A DNA stretch of 64,000 bases from Chitinophagales bacterium (lineage in GTDB: Bacteria > Bacteroidota > Bacteroidia > Chitinophagales > Chitinophagaceae), in the NCBI GenBank assembly GCA_020636505.1, contig JACJXR010000001.1, positions 186,001-250,000 of the forward strand. The letters run 5' to 3'. Below the pieces are notes generated by a model. The model ran no database searches and was not told the DNA's origin. It was given only the letters and a program-made list of their open reading frames with translations. Made by a program: the position numbers and the translations under genes. This document shows, piece after piece, positions 17,691 to 25,769 of the stretch (position 1 is the first letter of the stretch; the number at the start of each line of letters is the position of its first letter).

Positions 17691-19538
17691 TTATTGAACT
17701 ATGAACTTCATTGTTTCTCCTTCACCGTTTTGGATGAAGTAAGTACCTGCAGACAGGTCTGAAACATTGATTGTTTGTACCTGACGGTAAACTCTCAAGC
17801 GCTGACCTTTTACATCGTAAATAGCCACGTCCATAACTTTGTTCATGTGAAGTTCACGAGAAGTTGGGTTAGGATATACTGAGAATGTTTTACCTACTAC
17901 CTCTTCACTTTTGAATATGCTTACAGGATCTGAACCGTCAAAACCTGTGATGGCATAAGTCAATGAGTGGTTGTAAGGAGAATCGTTGAACGAACCCGGG
18001 TGCTGAGAGTTGACAAGTATTGTTTTCTCATCTATTTGGATGGCACCTGTGATCTCAGCATCGAATGCAGAAGCAGTGATACGCTGAAGGTCTTTGTAAG
18101 TTGGGTTGGTTATAGAAGCGTCAACTATGTACATCTCACATCTTTCGTAAGAGAAACCATTAGGCATACTGTTGTAAGACCTTTGGTTCATATCTTCTTG
18201 TATCATCAAGTAATCTTTACCCTTGATGGTCATTGTCGCCAAACCGTCAGGGTTGGACAAGTGAACATCAGGATATACAGGAAGAGATTGCGAGGTTGAG
18301 TTGTCATAGTAAGGACCACCTTCAATGTAAGAGCTGATAGAGTTGTTGGCAGGGTCGAAAACGTTTACACGACCATACCAGTCAGGGAACATACCATCGC
18401 GGATATCTTGTGCTGCTTGTGCATCAGAGTTAGGGTATGTACTACCGTTCTTTTGCTTGTAGTAGTTTTTATAACCTGTAATAAGTGTTGGAGAAACCGA
18501 ACCATTGGCAGAGTAACCGGCAGACTTCAATGTAAAGCTTGAGCGTCCTGTTTCAGAGATAAACAATTTACCGTTTGCAATTGTACCCCACTCAAGGCGA
18601 TTGAACATTGTAGCACCGCGACGTACAGCTACTTGATTAAGTAGTATCAAAGTATCCAAATTTTCTTCGATGTCAATCCATTTGCTGGTAGCACCGTCAT
18701 GCTTATATACAGAAAGTTGTCCTTTTGTGAAATCACCTGCAGTAGTGGCTACGAAACGAGCCAATATACCCGGAGTGTTATCTTCGAACATGTAAACGGT
18801 TTTGTTATCGTCCATAACAACACCTGCTTCCCAACCTGCACGGCCCCAGTTGTATTGCTTGCGAAGAGCCTTACCTGTTTTAGGATCAACCTGAACCAAC
18901 CAGTTGTAGTTTTGATATTTCTTGATGGTTTTACCGTTTGCGAAAGAGAAGTCAGTGCTGCTGATGGTGTAATCAGCTGTATCACGTGCAGGCATAATGC
19001 TTGCGTTGCTTGTACGGAACCACTCTTCAGCAGTCCAAACACGACCGTGTTTTTTGTCTGATATACCACCACAGTTCATACCTGTTTCACCAACTGTGTT
19101 TACGAAATCTACGTTGAAGAACTTACCCTTACGACCATCAGGAAGCGTTTGTTCCATTACTTCAAGTTTGTCGCCTGTTGTTCTTTTCAGTTTGAATGAT
19201 GTCATACCACCGCCATCACCGATTTTGTCGTTGCTGGAGATTTCTTCGTGGTTAACAACAACCCAACCCAATGCTCCACCGGTAGTATCTTTAATGAATC
19301 CAATAAAATCGTGCCATTCTTTTGCCTTTGTAGAACCTGCAGGGTTACCGTAAGTTGCAGTTGTCTGCACTTCGTCAACACCGCCTACAAACAATACCTG
19401 AGCATGCAAAGGAGACTTTGGCATTGCTACTGTCTTTGAACTCCAATTCGGATCTATGTTCACCGAAAATGGGATTTGTGCATTGGCATTACCATATGCC
19501 AAACCACAGATTGCTGTGAGTAAAACTAATTTCTTCAT
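17691..19538 (-). CDS. PhoX-like (DUF839) secreted phosphatase with T9SS sorting domain
   Basis: The 615-residue protein has a signal peptide (MKKLVLLTAICGLAYGNANAQ). It then shows segments of the PhoX/DUF839 beta-propeller family: WVVVNHEE (~93-99), MNCGG with the likely iron-ligand Cys (~156), and WTAEEWF (~169-174), matching the NC-GG...W-x-x-EE signature. PhoX enzymes are calcium- and iron-dependent phosphomonoesterases. The last ~75 residues (SVYPNPTSRELHM ... GTYFIQNGEGETMKFIVQ) are a type A T9SS C-terminal domain, so the enzyme should be exported to the cell surface. Start chosen at 19538; a reading from 19565 only adds nine residues. The divergent upstream region carries 11-bp-spaced ATGTTAC repeats. 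Confidence 0.85.
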   Translation of the reverse strand: MKKLVLLTAICGLAYGNANAQIPFSVNIDPNWSSKTVAMPKSPLHAQVLFVGGVDEVQTTATYGNPAGSTKAKEWHDFIGFIKDTTGGALGWVVVNHEEISSNDKIGDGGGMTSFKLKRTTGDKLEVMEQTLPDGRKGKFFNVDFVNTVGETGMNCGGISDKKHGRVWTAEEWFRTSNASIMPARDTADYTISSTDFSFANGKTIKKYQNYNWLVQVDPKTGKALRKQYNWGRAGWEAGVVMDDNKTVYMFEDNTPGILARFVATTAGDFTKGQLSVYKHDGATSKWIDIEENLDTLILLNQVAVRRGATMFNRLEWGTIANGKLFISETGRSSFTLKSAGYSANGSVSPTLITGYKNYYKQKNGSTYPNSDAQAAQDIRDGMFPDWYGRVNVFDPANNSISSYIEGGPYYDNSTSQSLPVYPDVHLSNPDGLATMTIKGKDYLMIQEDMNQRSYNSMPNGFSYERCEMYIVDASITNPTYKDLQRITASAFDAEITGAIQIDEKTILVNSQHPGSFNDSPYNHSLTYAITGFDGSDPVSIFKSEEVVGKTFSVYPNPTSRELHMNKVMDVAIYDVKGQRLRVYRQVQTINVSDLSAGTYFIQNGEGETMKFIVQ

Positions 19539-19560
19539 AAAGTGGAATTTTGACACAAAA

Positions 19561-19633
19561 ATCATGTTCGGATGTTACCAAAACATTGATGGAATGTTAG
19601 CAAAGCATAACGCTTATATGAACATCGAGTTAT
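19561..19633. promoter_or_regulatory. 11-bp-period ATGTTAC-like repeats in the PhoX-like/haem-lipoprotein divergent region
   Basis: ATGTTAC at 19572 and ATGTTAG at 19594 are exactly 22 bp apart. In the same 11-bp register, weaker units occur at 19583, 19605, 19616 and 19627. The geometry equals that of the array at 2051-2123. It lies 30-95 bp upstream of the phosphatase start and can serve both divergent genes. The rest of the gap shows nothing else clear. Confidence 0.5.
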
Positions 19634-19767
19634 GAAATTGTTACTCCCTTTTTGGTGCATGACTTTTCAGTATTTTAATGCCGCTTGAAAACATAACAAT
19701 AAGGCAACCCCGCCTTCTTACTTTATTAATAATGACGTGTATAAATTGCCCGCTATTATTTTTTAAG

Positions 19768-21276
19768 ATGAAGCGTATAATTTTCTTATTGTCGGTTGGC
19801 ATACTCTCCGCATGTTCAAGCGATAAAAAAACAGCCGATGAAGGCAGTCAACTGGCTGAAACATATTGTGTCAGCTGCCATAGCTTTCCAGAGCCCGACT
19901 TGATAGACAAGAACTCATGGGAGCAATATATGTTGCCACGCATGGGGATGTTCCTAGGAATTGTGGAGCACGATTCTCTGCGAGCATCCATAGCAAGCAC
20001 AGAGGCCGATCTGAAAAACGTGGAAGCTTCAGGCATCTTTCCTACACAACCCATTCTCTCTCAGGAAGAGTGGCAAAAGATAAAAGACTTCTACATTGCC
20101 AATGCTCCCGATAAAATAAAGCAGCCCGAAAAGAAGAGCATTACCAAAGGGCTGAAAGGATTTGAAGTAAAAGTTCCCGAATACAAACTGTCTCCACCAA
20201 GCATAACAATGGCAAGGTTCGACACGGTGAATCATGCCATATTCTTAGGCGATGCCAACAGCCAATCACTGATGGTCATGTCTTCCGAATTGCAATTCTT
20301 ACAAGGTGCCAAAATAGGCGAAGGTCCCGTTTGGATGCAAGAGCTTCAAGACGAGTATATAATAACTGTTATGGGCTCTTTCTCTCCAACGGATTATGGC
20401 AGTGGATATGTTCTTTCCTTACCTAAAACATCAGGAAAAGCACATAAAGTCATTGACTCACTTCGCAGGCCTACACACAGCAATGTGGCCGACCTTAATG
20501 GAGATGGGTTTACAGACATCGTAACTTGCGAATTCGCCAAGTGGACAGGCAAGCTTACTCTTTGGCTCAACGACGGTGCAGGTAAATACAATCCAAAAAC
20601 TCTTCGCAACAAACCCGGTGCGATAAGCAGCTACATAAAAGACCTGAACAACGATAACAGGCCCGATATCATTGCACTGTTCGGTCAAGGCGACGAAGGA
20701 ATATTCATATACTACAACGAAGGCAATGGAAACTTTAGAGAAGAAACGGCACTTCGTTTCCCCCCTTCGTACGGTTCCACATCTTTCAAACTGTATGATT
20801 TCAACAACGATGGGCATGACGATATTGTTTATACAGCAGGTGACAACGCCGACTTTCCTCCGATATTGAAACACTATCATGGTGTGTATATATTCTTGAA
20901 CGATCGCAACAATCATTTCAAGCAAGAACATTTCTTACAGTTGAACGGTGCATATGCCGCGGTACCCAACGATTATGATATGGATGGTGACATAGACATT
21001 GCAGCCATCTCTTTTTTCCCCGATTATCAGGCGCAGCCGGTCGAGAGCTTTGTATACTATGAGAATGACGGCAACAACAACTTCAGTCTATCGACATTCG
21101 ACAATCCAACAATGGGTAGATGGATAGTAATGGATGCTGCGGACTATGACGGAGATGGAGATAAGGACATCGTGTTGGGTTCACTGGCTTTTGAAGTGGT
21201 GCCGCCAAACGGATTGGTTGAAAGGTGGGTGGAGCAAGGCATACCGTTCATTGTATTGGAAAACAAATTGAAATGA
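19768..21276 (+). CDS. Haem c lipoprotein with FG-GAP/VCBS beta-propeller
   Basis: The 502-residue protein starts with a lipoprotein signal (lipobox ILSAC), then a single cytochrome c motif (CVSCHSF, ~36) with a possible Met ligand downstream. From ~250 to the end are FG-GAP/VCBS repeats with calcium-binding loops (DLNGDGFTD, DLNNDNRPD, DFNNDGHDD, DYDMDGDID, DYDGDGDKD). I chose the ATG at 19768 because it starts the signal peptide; an upstream ATG at 19678 adds 30 atypical residues. The stop overlaps the start of the next gene (ATGA). It is divergent from the PhoX-like gene, so it is likely a surface redox or binding protein of the same response. Confidence 0.85.
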   Translation: MKRIIFLLSVGILSACSSDKKTADEGSQLAETYCVSCHSFPEPDLIDKNSWEQYMLPRMGMFLGIVEHDSLRASIASTEADLKNVEASGIFPTQPILSQEEWQKIKDFYIANAPDKIKQPEKKSITKGLKGFEVKVPEYKLSPPSITMARFDTVNHAIFLGDANSQSLMVMSSELQFLQGAKIGEGPVWMQELQDEYIITVMGSFSPTDYGSGYVLSLPKTSGKAHKVIDSLRRPTHSNVADLNGDGFTDIVTCEFAKWTGKLTLWLNDGAGKYNPKTLRNKPGAISSYIKDLNNDNRPDIIALFGQGDEGIFIYYNEGNGNFREETALRFPPSYGSTSFKLYDFNNDGHDDIVYTAGDNADFPPILKHYHGVYIFLNDRNNHFKQEHFLQLNGAYAAVPNDYDMDGDIDIAAISFFPDYQAQPVESFVYYENDGNNNFSLSTFDNPTMGRWIVMDAADYDGDGDKDIVLGSLAFEVVPPNGLVERWVEQGIPFIVLENKLK

Positions 21277-22307
21277 TTCGTAGGTTATTTATCGCAATAG
21301 CATTTCTACTACCTATCACCACCACTGCCAAGGATAAAAAAATATCCATACTGCCCGTGCCTGCATTCGGCTATGCACCGGAAACCGGAACCTATATAGG
21401 TGCCGTATCACTTTTTACATTCAACTTTTACAACGATTCTCTTACACGCACATCCAACGCTAAATTGGAGTTGAACTATACTTGGCGAAATCAGATAATC
21501 GTAGAAACGGAGTGGAACTACTTTTTCAAAAACGAGGGTTGGTTCACCAAAGGGAGACTGCACTTCTCCAAATTCCCTGACAGGTATTATGGTATCGGCG
21601 CAAATACGATTGAAACCGATGAGTATTTGTACAACAGTAACAGAACCATAGTTGATGCACACATTTTAAAGAACACAGGCAATCGTCTGTTTGCCGGCAT
21701 TGGCATCAAACACATCGGCTTTCGAAACGTAACGCCTCTTAACGAAACAAAATATCCGGAACTCAAAGACAACAAATCCACAGGAGCAGGTATATCATTG
21801 CTGAAAGACACAAGGGACAACCTACTCACACCAAGCAAAGGCATATACATCAGCCTCTATTCGGGATACGTTTTTACCAAACAACAATATGCGGAACTGA
21901 CGTTTGACAGTAGATACTACCTCACACATAGGAAAGTGACTTTCGCTGTCCGTTGGTACAACGACCTCAATTTCAACAATGCCCCCTTTTACGACCTTGC
22001 ATTAATGGGAGGGGACAAATACATCAGAGGTTTCTACTACGGCAGATATAGAGACAATCATTTAAGCACACTGCAAGCCGAAGTTCGTTCTGTTTTTCTT
22101 TGGCGTTTCGGGTTGGCGGCATTCGGTGGGTTATCCAATGTATACAGCAGCTTCGATCGTTTCGCGGTCAACAATGTGAAGTACAATGCAGGTGCAGGCA
22201 TCCGTTTTTTGATAGACAGGAAAGAAAATATAAACCTACGATTGGACTATGCTGTTGGTTCGGGTAATAATTCGGGTTTTTATATCTCCTTCGGCGAAGC
22301 TTTTTAG
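21273..22307 (+). CDS. Omp85/BamA-like outer-membrane barrel without POTRA domains
   Basis: The 344-residue protein has a signal peptide (MIRRLFIAIAFLLPITTTA) followed directly by a barrel of the bacterial surface antigen type: LPVPAFGYAPETGTYIGAV near the start, LLKDTRDNLLTPSKGIYISLYSGYV (~190) and LALMGGDKYIRGFYYGRYRD (~248), ending in a Phe. The LTPSKG and RGF segments are Omp85 hallmarks. There is no room for POTRA domains. It is translationally coupled (ATGA overlap) to the haem/FG-GAP lipoprotein, suggesting it helps export or anchor that protein. The actual substrate is unknown. Confidence 0.82.
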   Translation: MIRRLFIAIAFLLPITTTAKDKKISILPVPAFGYAPETGTYIGAVSLFTFNFYNDSLTRTSNAKLELNYTWRNQIIVETEWNYFFKNEGWFTKGRLHFSKFPDRYYGIGANTIETDEYLYNSNRTIVDAHILKNTGNRLFAGIGIKHIGFRNVTPLNETKYPELKDNKSTGAGISLLKDTRDNLLTPSKGIYISLYSGYVFTKQQYAELTFDSRYYLTHRKVTFAVRWYNDLNFNNAPFYDLALMGGDKYIRGFYYGRYRDNHLSTLQAEVRSVFLWRFGLAAFGGLSNVYSSFDRFAVNNVKYNAGAGIRFLIDRKENINLRLDYAVGSGNNSGFYISFGEAF

Positions 22308-22319
22308 TATTTTTACCTG

Positions 22320-23450
22320 ATGGCTGATACCGGCAAGATCAGAGTATTAAGCATAGCTCCATATAAGATAATACCTCCCACAACAGGAGGGCAATTGGCC
22401 ATTACCAAACTCCACCACTATTTGGGTGCTTTGTGCAACGATAATGTTGTAAGTACTGTGGGCAATGCCGATGGTCAATACGCTTTTGCACTGCATAAGA
22501 TATTCCCCGACAAACCCGTAAGATACCTACCGGGATATGGCATAAAGAAGATGCTTAAGGTAGCGGAAGAAAATAATATCACACATATTGTTTGTGAGCA
22601 CCCGTATATGTCCATCACCACAATGACGCTTGCCAAAAAGCTTGGCGTTCCTTGGTATATGCGTAGCCACAACATCGAGTCCGAAAGGTTCAGGACTTTG
22701 GGCAAATCTTGGTGGCCCATACTCAAGCGTTACGAACGATTTGCCATGCAAAATGCGAACGGCATATTCTTCATCACTCCCGAAGATGCCGAATGGGCTA
22801 TTGAAAACTTTAGCCTCGCAGAAGACAAATGTCACATCGTACCATTTGGTACCGATATGCAGCAACCAACTACTCAAGACGACAATGCAAAGACGACATT
22901 GAGTGAAGCATATGGTTTAAACCCTTCTGCCAAATGGTTGTACTTCTTGGGTGCATTGAATTACAAACCCAACGAAGATGCTGTAAAGTATATCATTGAA
23001 GACGTATTGCCGGTTCTTAAAAGCAGTAACGAAGCGTTTGAAATATTGATAGCAGGCAAAGGACTTAGTGAAACATTACAAACAACCATCGGCAATACAG
23101 ACAACATACATTATACGGGTTTTGTTCCCGACTTGGATATATTCCTGAATGCATGCGATGTAATGCTTAACCCTGTAATGACAGGTGGAGGCATAAAGAC
23201 CAAAGCAATCGAAGCATTGGGCTATAACAATACGGTTGTAAGTTCTCACAGCGGTGCTGCGGGTATATCAAGACCGGCATGTGGTGAAAAACTGATTGTG
23301 ACCGATGATTATGATTGGGATGCTTTTTCTGTCGCGACCATTAGGGCAATCCGCAACGACTATACTACACCTGAAGAATTCTATGCCGAATATTACCACG
23401 GCAACATTGCACAAAAGGTATACGATATATTAGCTGCCGGTTCCCGTTAG
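22320..23450 (+). CDS. Family 4 glycosyltransferase
   Basis: The 376-residue protein has a GT-B fold pattern: N-terminal donor/acceptor half with PPTTGGQLAITKLHHYL (~20), a linker, and a C-terminal GT4 half with WLYFLGALNYKPNEDAVKYI (~204), GFVPDLDIFLNACDVMLNPVMTGGGIKTKAIEALGYNNTVV (~265). The GGGIKTKAIEAL segment takes the place of the usual E-x7-E. It transfers a sugar from a nucleotide donor to a lipid or glycan acceptor; the donor is unknown. It follows the Omp85-like gene by 12 bp, and its 3' end overlaps the convergent DUF4159 gene by 21 bp. Confidence 0.88.
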   Translation: MADTGKIRVLSIAPYKIIPPTTGGQLAITKLHHYLGALCNDNVVSTVGNADGQYAFALHKIFPDKPVRYLPGYGIKKMLKVAEENNITHIVCEHPYMSITTMTLAKKLGVPWYMRSHNIESERFRTLGKSWWPILKRYERFAMQNANGIFFITPEDAEWAIENFSLAEDKCHIVPFGTDMQQPTTQDDNAKTTLSEAYGLNPSAKWLYFLGALNYKPNEDAVKYIIEDVLPVLKSSNEAFEILIAGKGLSETLQTTIGNTDNIHYTGFVPDLDIFLNACDVMLNPVMTGGGIKTKAIEALGYNNTVVSSHSGAAGISRPACGEKLIVTDDYDWDAFSVATIRAIRNDYTTPEEFYAEYYHGNIAQKVYDILAAGSR

Positions 23451-24095
23451 TGCATATTGTACGATATTCGCTCCCATTTCCAAAGCTTTTCTGTGTGCTT
23501 CGCGCGTATCGTTGTGCACTTCGGGGTCTTCCCATCCGTCACCAAGGTCGGTTTCGGTGGTGTAGTAGCATACCAACCTGCCATTGTAAAATATGCCATA
23601 ACCTTGCGGTGCTTTGTTGTCATGTTCGTGGATCTTCGGCACACCATGACTGAAATCGTAAGGCTGTTTGTATATCGGGTGAGAAAATGGCACTTCAACC
23701 AAATCAATGTTCGGAAATATTTTTTTCAAAACAGGGCGCACATACTCATCCAATCCGTAGTTGTCATCGATGTGCAAAAATCCTCCAGCCATCATATAGT
23801 CGCGCAGGTTCTTCGCCTCCTCGTCGGATACTATCCAACGTCCGTGCCCCGTCATATGTATAAAGGGATAGTTGTAAATGTCCGGACTGTTGGCCTCCAC
23901 TTGTGCTTCTTGTAGGTCGAAGTTTGTTTGCAAGCTCTTGTTGCAAAAAGATGCTAGGTTCTTCAATGCGGTGGGGTTGGCATACCAATCGCCTCCACCG
24001 GTATAAACGAGTAGGCCCAACTTCATCTTCTGCGCATACCCTACGGTAGACACAGTCGAAAGCAACAAACAAACCACTAAGAGTTTCCTAATCAT
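23430..24095 (-). CDS. DUF4159 family secreted protein
   Basis: The 221-residue protein has a signal peptide (MIRKLLVVCLLLSTVSTVGYAQ) and the DUF4159 pattern: GGGDWYANPTALKNLASF, YPFIHMTGHGRWIVSDEEAKNLRDYMMAGGFLHIDDNYG (~75-115) and FSHPIYKQPYDFSHGVPKIHEHD. The family resembles glutamine-amidotransferase-like domains that lack a catalytic triad; its role is unknown. Its start overlaps the end of rsmE by 8 bp, so the two are translationally coupled. Confidence 0.85.
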   Translation of the reverse strand: MIRKLLVVCLLLSTVSTVGYAQKMKLGLLVYTGGGDWYANPTALKNLASFCNKSLQTNFDLQEAQVEANSPDIYNYPFIHMTGHGRWIVSDEEAKNLRDYMMAGGFLHIDDNYGLDEYVRPVLKKIFPNIDLVEVPFSHPIYKQPYDFSHGVPKIHEHDNKAPQGYGIFYNGRLVCYYTTETDLGDGWEDPEVHNDTREAHRKALEMGANIVQYALTGTGS

Positions 24096-24810
24096 GATTG
24101 AGCATATTGAACGATGCGCAAGCGGTAACAGCGGCCGTTTCCGTACGAAGCCTGTTACTTCCCATCGATATGGCTTTAAAGCCTTTTGAAGTTAAGTGTT
24201 TTATCTCATCCTCGGTGAAATCTCCCTCCGGCCCAATCAACAATAACGTTTCTTTTTGTTTTGCTATGGCATCCAATATCGGTCGTCTTTCATTGTCTGC
24301 CATACAATGCGCTACAAGCTTTTGCTCGACGGAATCGTATTTGCTCACCAACTCTTCCAAGGGAGTCAATTCACACAGCTCGGGTAAATAATATTGTTGC
24401 GACTGTATGATGGCCGCAACCAATATATTTCTAAACCTATCGAAACGAAATTTTTCGCGCTCACTTCTTTCTGCCTGCAAGGGGATGATGGACGCTACGC
24501 CCAACTCGGTCATCTTCTCCAACATCCACTCATTGCGGTTGGTGTTTTTGGTAAAGGCCACTGCTATGTGCAGTAAAGGTTTGCTTTGTTCGAAAAACTC
24601 AGACTCCTCTATCTGCACTACACACTTTTTCTTACCGGCATCCGATATGGTTGCAGTCGCTTTGTAACCTTTGCCGTTCGTCAGCATGATATTGTCTCCG
24701 CGCTGCATACGCAATACTTGCACAATATGCCTTGCTGTGCTTTCTTCAAGCTCTGTTTCAGCAGATGTCTTTAACTCACCGTCGTGAAAAAATAATGGTA
24801 CCTGTGACAT
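24088..24810 (-). CDS. rsmE: 16S rRNA m3U1498 methyltransferase
   Basis: The 240-residue SPOUT-class methyltransferase has the N-terminal PUA-like part (STARHIVQVLRMQRGDNIMLTNGKG), the TELGVASIIPLQAERS segment (~104) and the C-terminal knotted SAM site LLIGPEGDFTEDEI (~191) and MGSNRLRTETAAVTA (~218). It methylates U1498 of 16S rRNA in the assembled 30S subunit. It is the first gene of a pair with the DUF4159 protein. Confidence 0.96.
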   Translation of the reverse strand: MSQVPLFFHDGELKTSAETELEESTARHIVQVLRMQRGDNIMLTNGKGYKATATISDAGKKKCVVQIEESEFFEQSKPLLHIAVAFTKNTNRNEWMLEKMTELGVASIIPLQAERSEREKFRFDRFRNILVAAIIQSQQYYLPELCELTPLEELVSKYDSVEQKLVAHCMADNERRPILDAIAKQKETLLLIGPEGDFTEDEIKHLTSKGFKAISMGSNRLRTETAAVTACASFNMLNHD

Positions 24811-24843
24811 GGTACCAACAAAATAAATAAAATAATCGTTGCC

Positions 24844-25428
24844 TTAGCGCAGCACCATCTTCTTGTCTTCAATCATCTTGCGCAGGTTGATGAGACCGTA
24901 CCTCATTCTACCCAAAGCGGTGTTGATGCTTACAGAAGTCAATTGAGATATTTGCTTGAAGCTCATATCCGCATATATACGCAGTACTATCACCTCCTTC
25001 TGCTCTTCGGGCAGCTGGTCTATGAGGTCACGGATGCTCTGATGTGTTTGGCGCTTTTCTATTCTTGAAGACGCAATATCATCATCGCCCGACAACAGAT
25101 CGGTGATATCCGTACCGTCAGACAAGGTAACTTGTACCTGTTGGCGAACTTTTCTGAAGTGGTCCATACACAGGTTATGCGCCACACGCATCGCCCATGG
25201 AAGGAACTTGCCTTGCTCCGAGTATCGGCCCGACTTTATCGTGCGTATTATTTTCAAGAAGGTATCCTGAAAAATATCTTCCGCTGTGTACTGGTCTTTA
25301 ACCAGCATGTAGATGGCGGTGTAGATCTTGTCCTTATATTTATATATAATGGACTCCAAAGCCGCTGTATCTCCGTTGATATACGACTGAACTAATTGAG
25401 CGTCAGACTGTTGATGAATTGTTGGCAT
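24844..25428 (-). CDS. ECF-type RNA polymerase sigma factor
   Basis: The 194-residue protein has sigma region 2 (YKDKIYTAIYMLVKDQYTAEDIFQDTFLKII, ~30-60, and LPWAMRVAHNLCMDHFRK) and region 4 (IRDLIDQLPEEQKEVIVLRIYADMSFKQISQLTSVSINTALGRMRYGLINLRKM, ~130-185). It directs RNA polymerase to a specific promoter set. No anti-sigma factor gene is next to it. Its targets are not visible here. Confidence 0.92.
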   Translation of the reverse strand: MPTIHQQSDAQLVQSYINGDTAALESIIYKYKDKIYTAIYMLVKDQYTAEDIFQDTFLKIIRTIKSGRYSEQGKFLPWAMRVAHNLCMDHFRKVRQQVQVTLSDGTDITDLLSGDDDIASSRIEKRQTHQSIRDLIDQLPEEQKEVIVLRIYADMSFKQISQLTSVSINTALGRMRYGLINLRKMIEDKKMVLR

Positions 25429-25710
25429 AATCTTCTACCTGTTAATTAGGTATACTTCACTTCATGTAAGCTTAGTATTTTGTTTAAGTAGAAGTCTATG
25501 CTATATAGGCGTGCTTTAAGTTAATTAACGATTCGTTATCGGTATTATTGTGTGATTGTGAAATTTATTTAACACAAATACAGTGCCAATATATCCCATT
25601 TTTTGTAAAACAACACAAATATTACCTGTGTTACTGATAACAAGTTACGGTATAAGACGACGGGATGCAAAGAAACGATAGCTATAAAAACGTTAAAATG
25701 AAGTTGTCAT
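25429..25710. other. AT-rich gap upstream of the sigma factor gene
   Basis: About 280 bp without a gene. It must hold the sigma factor promoter, but I see no clear TAnnTTTG or repeat in it. Confidence 0.4.
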
Positions 25711-25744
25711 GACAATAAACAAGCCCCCTTATTCAGGGGGCTTG
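25711..25744 (-). terminator. Terminator of the choice-of-anchor-I gene
   Basis: CAAGCCCCCT and AGGGGGCTTG form a perfect 10-bp stem with a 5-base loop; on the minus strand a short T-rich tract follows. Confidence 0.85.
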
Positions 25745-25769
25745 CACACACTAATCTGTATTCTTATCT

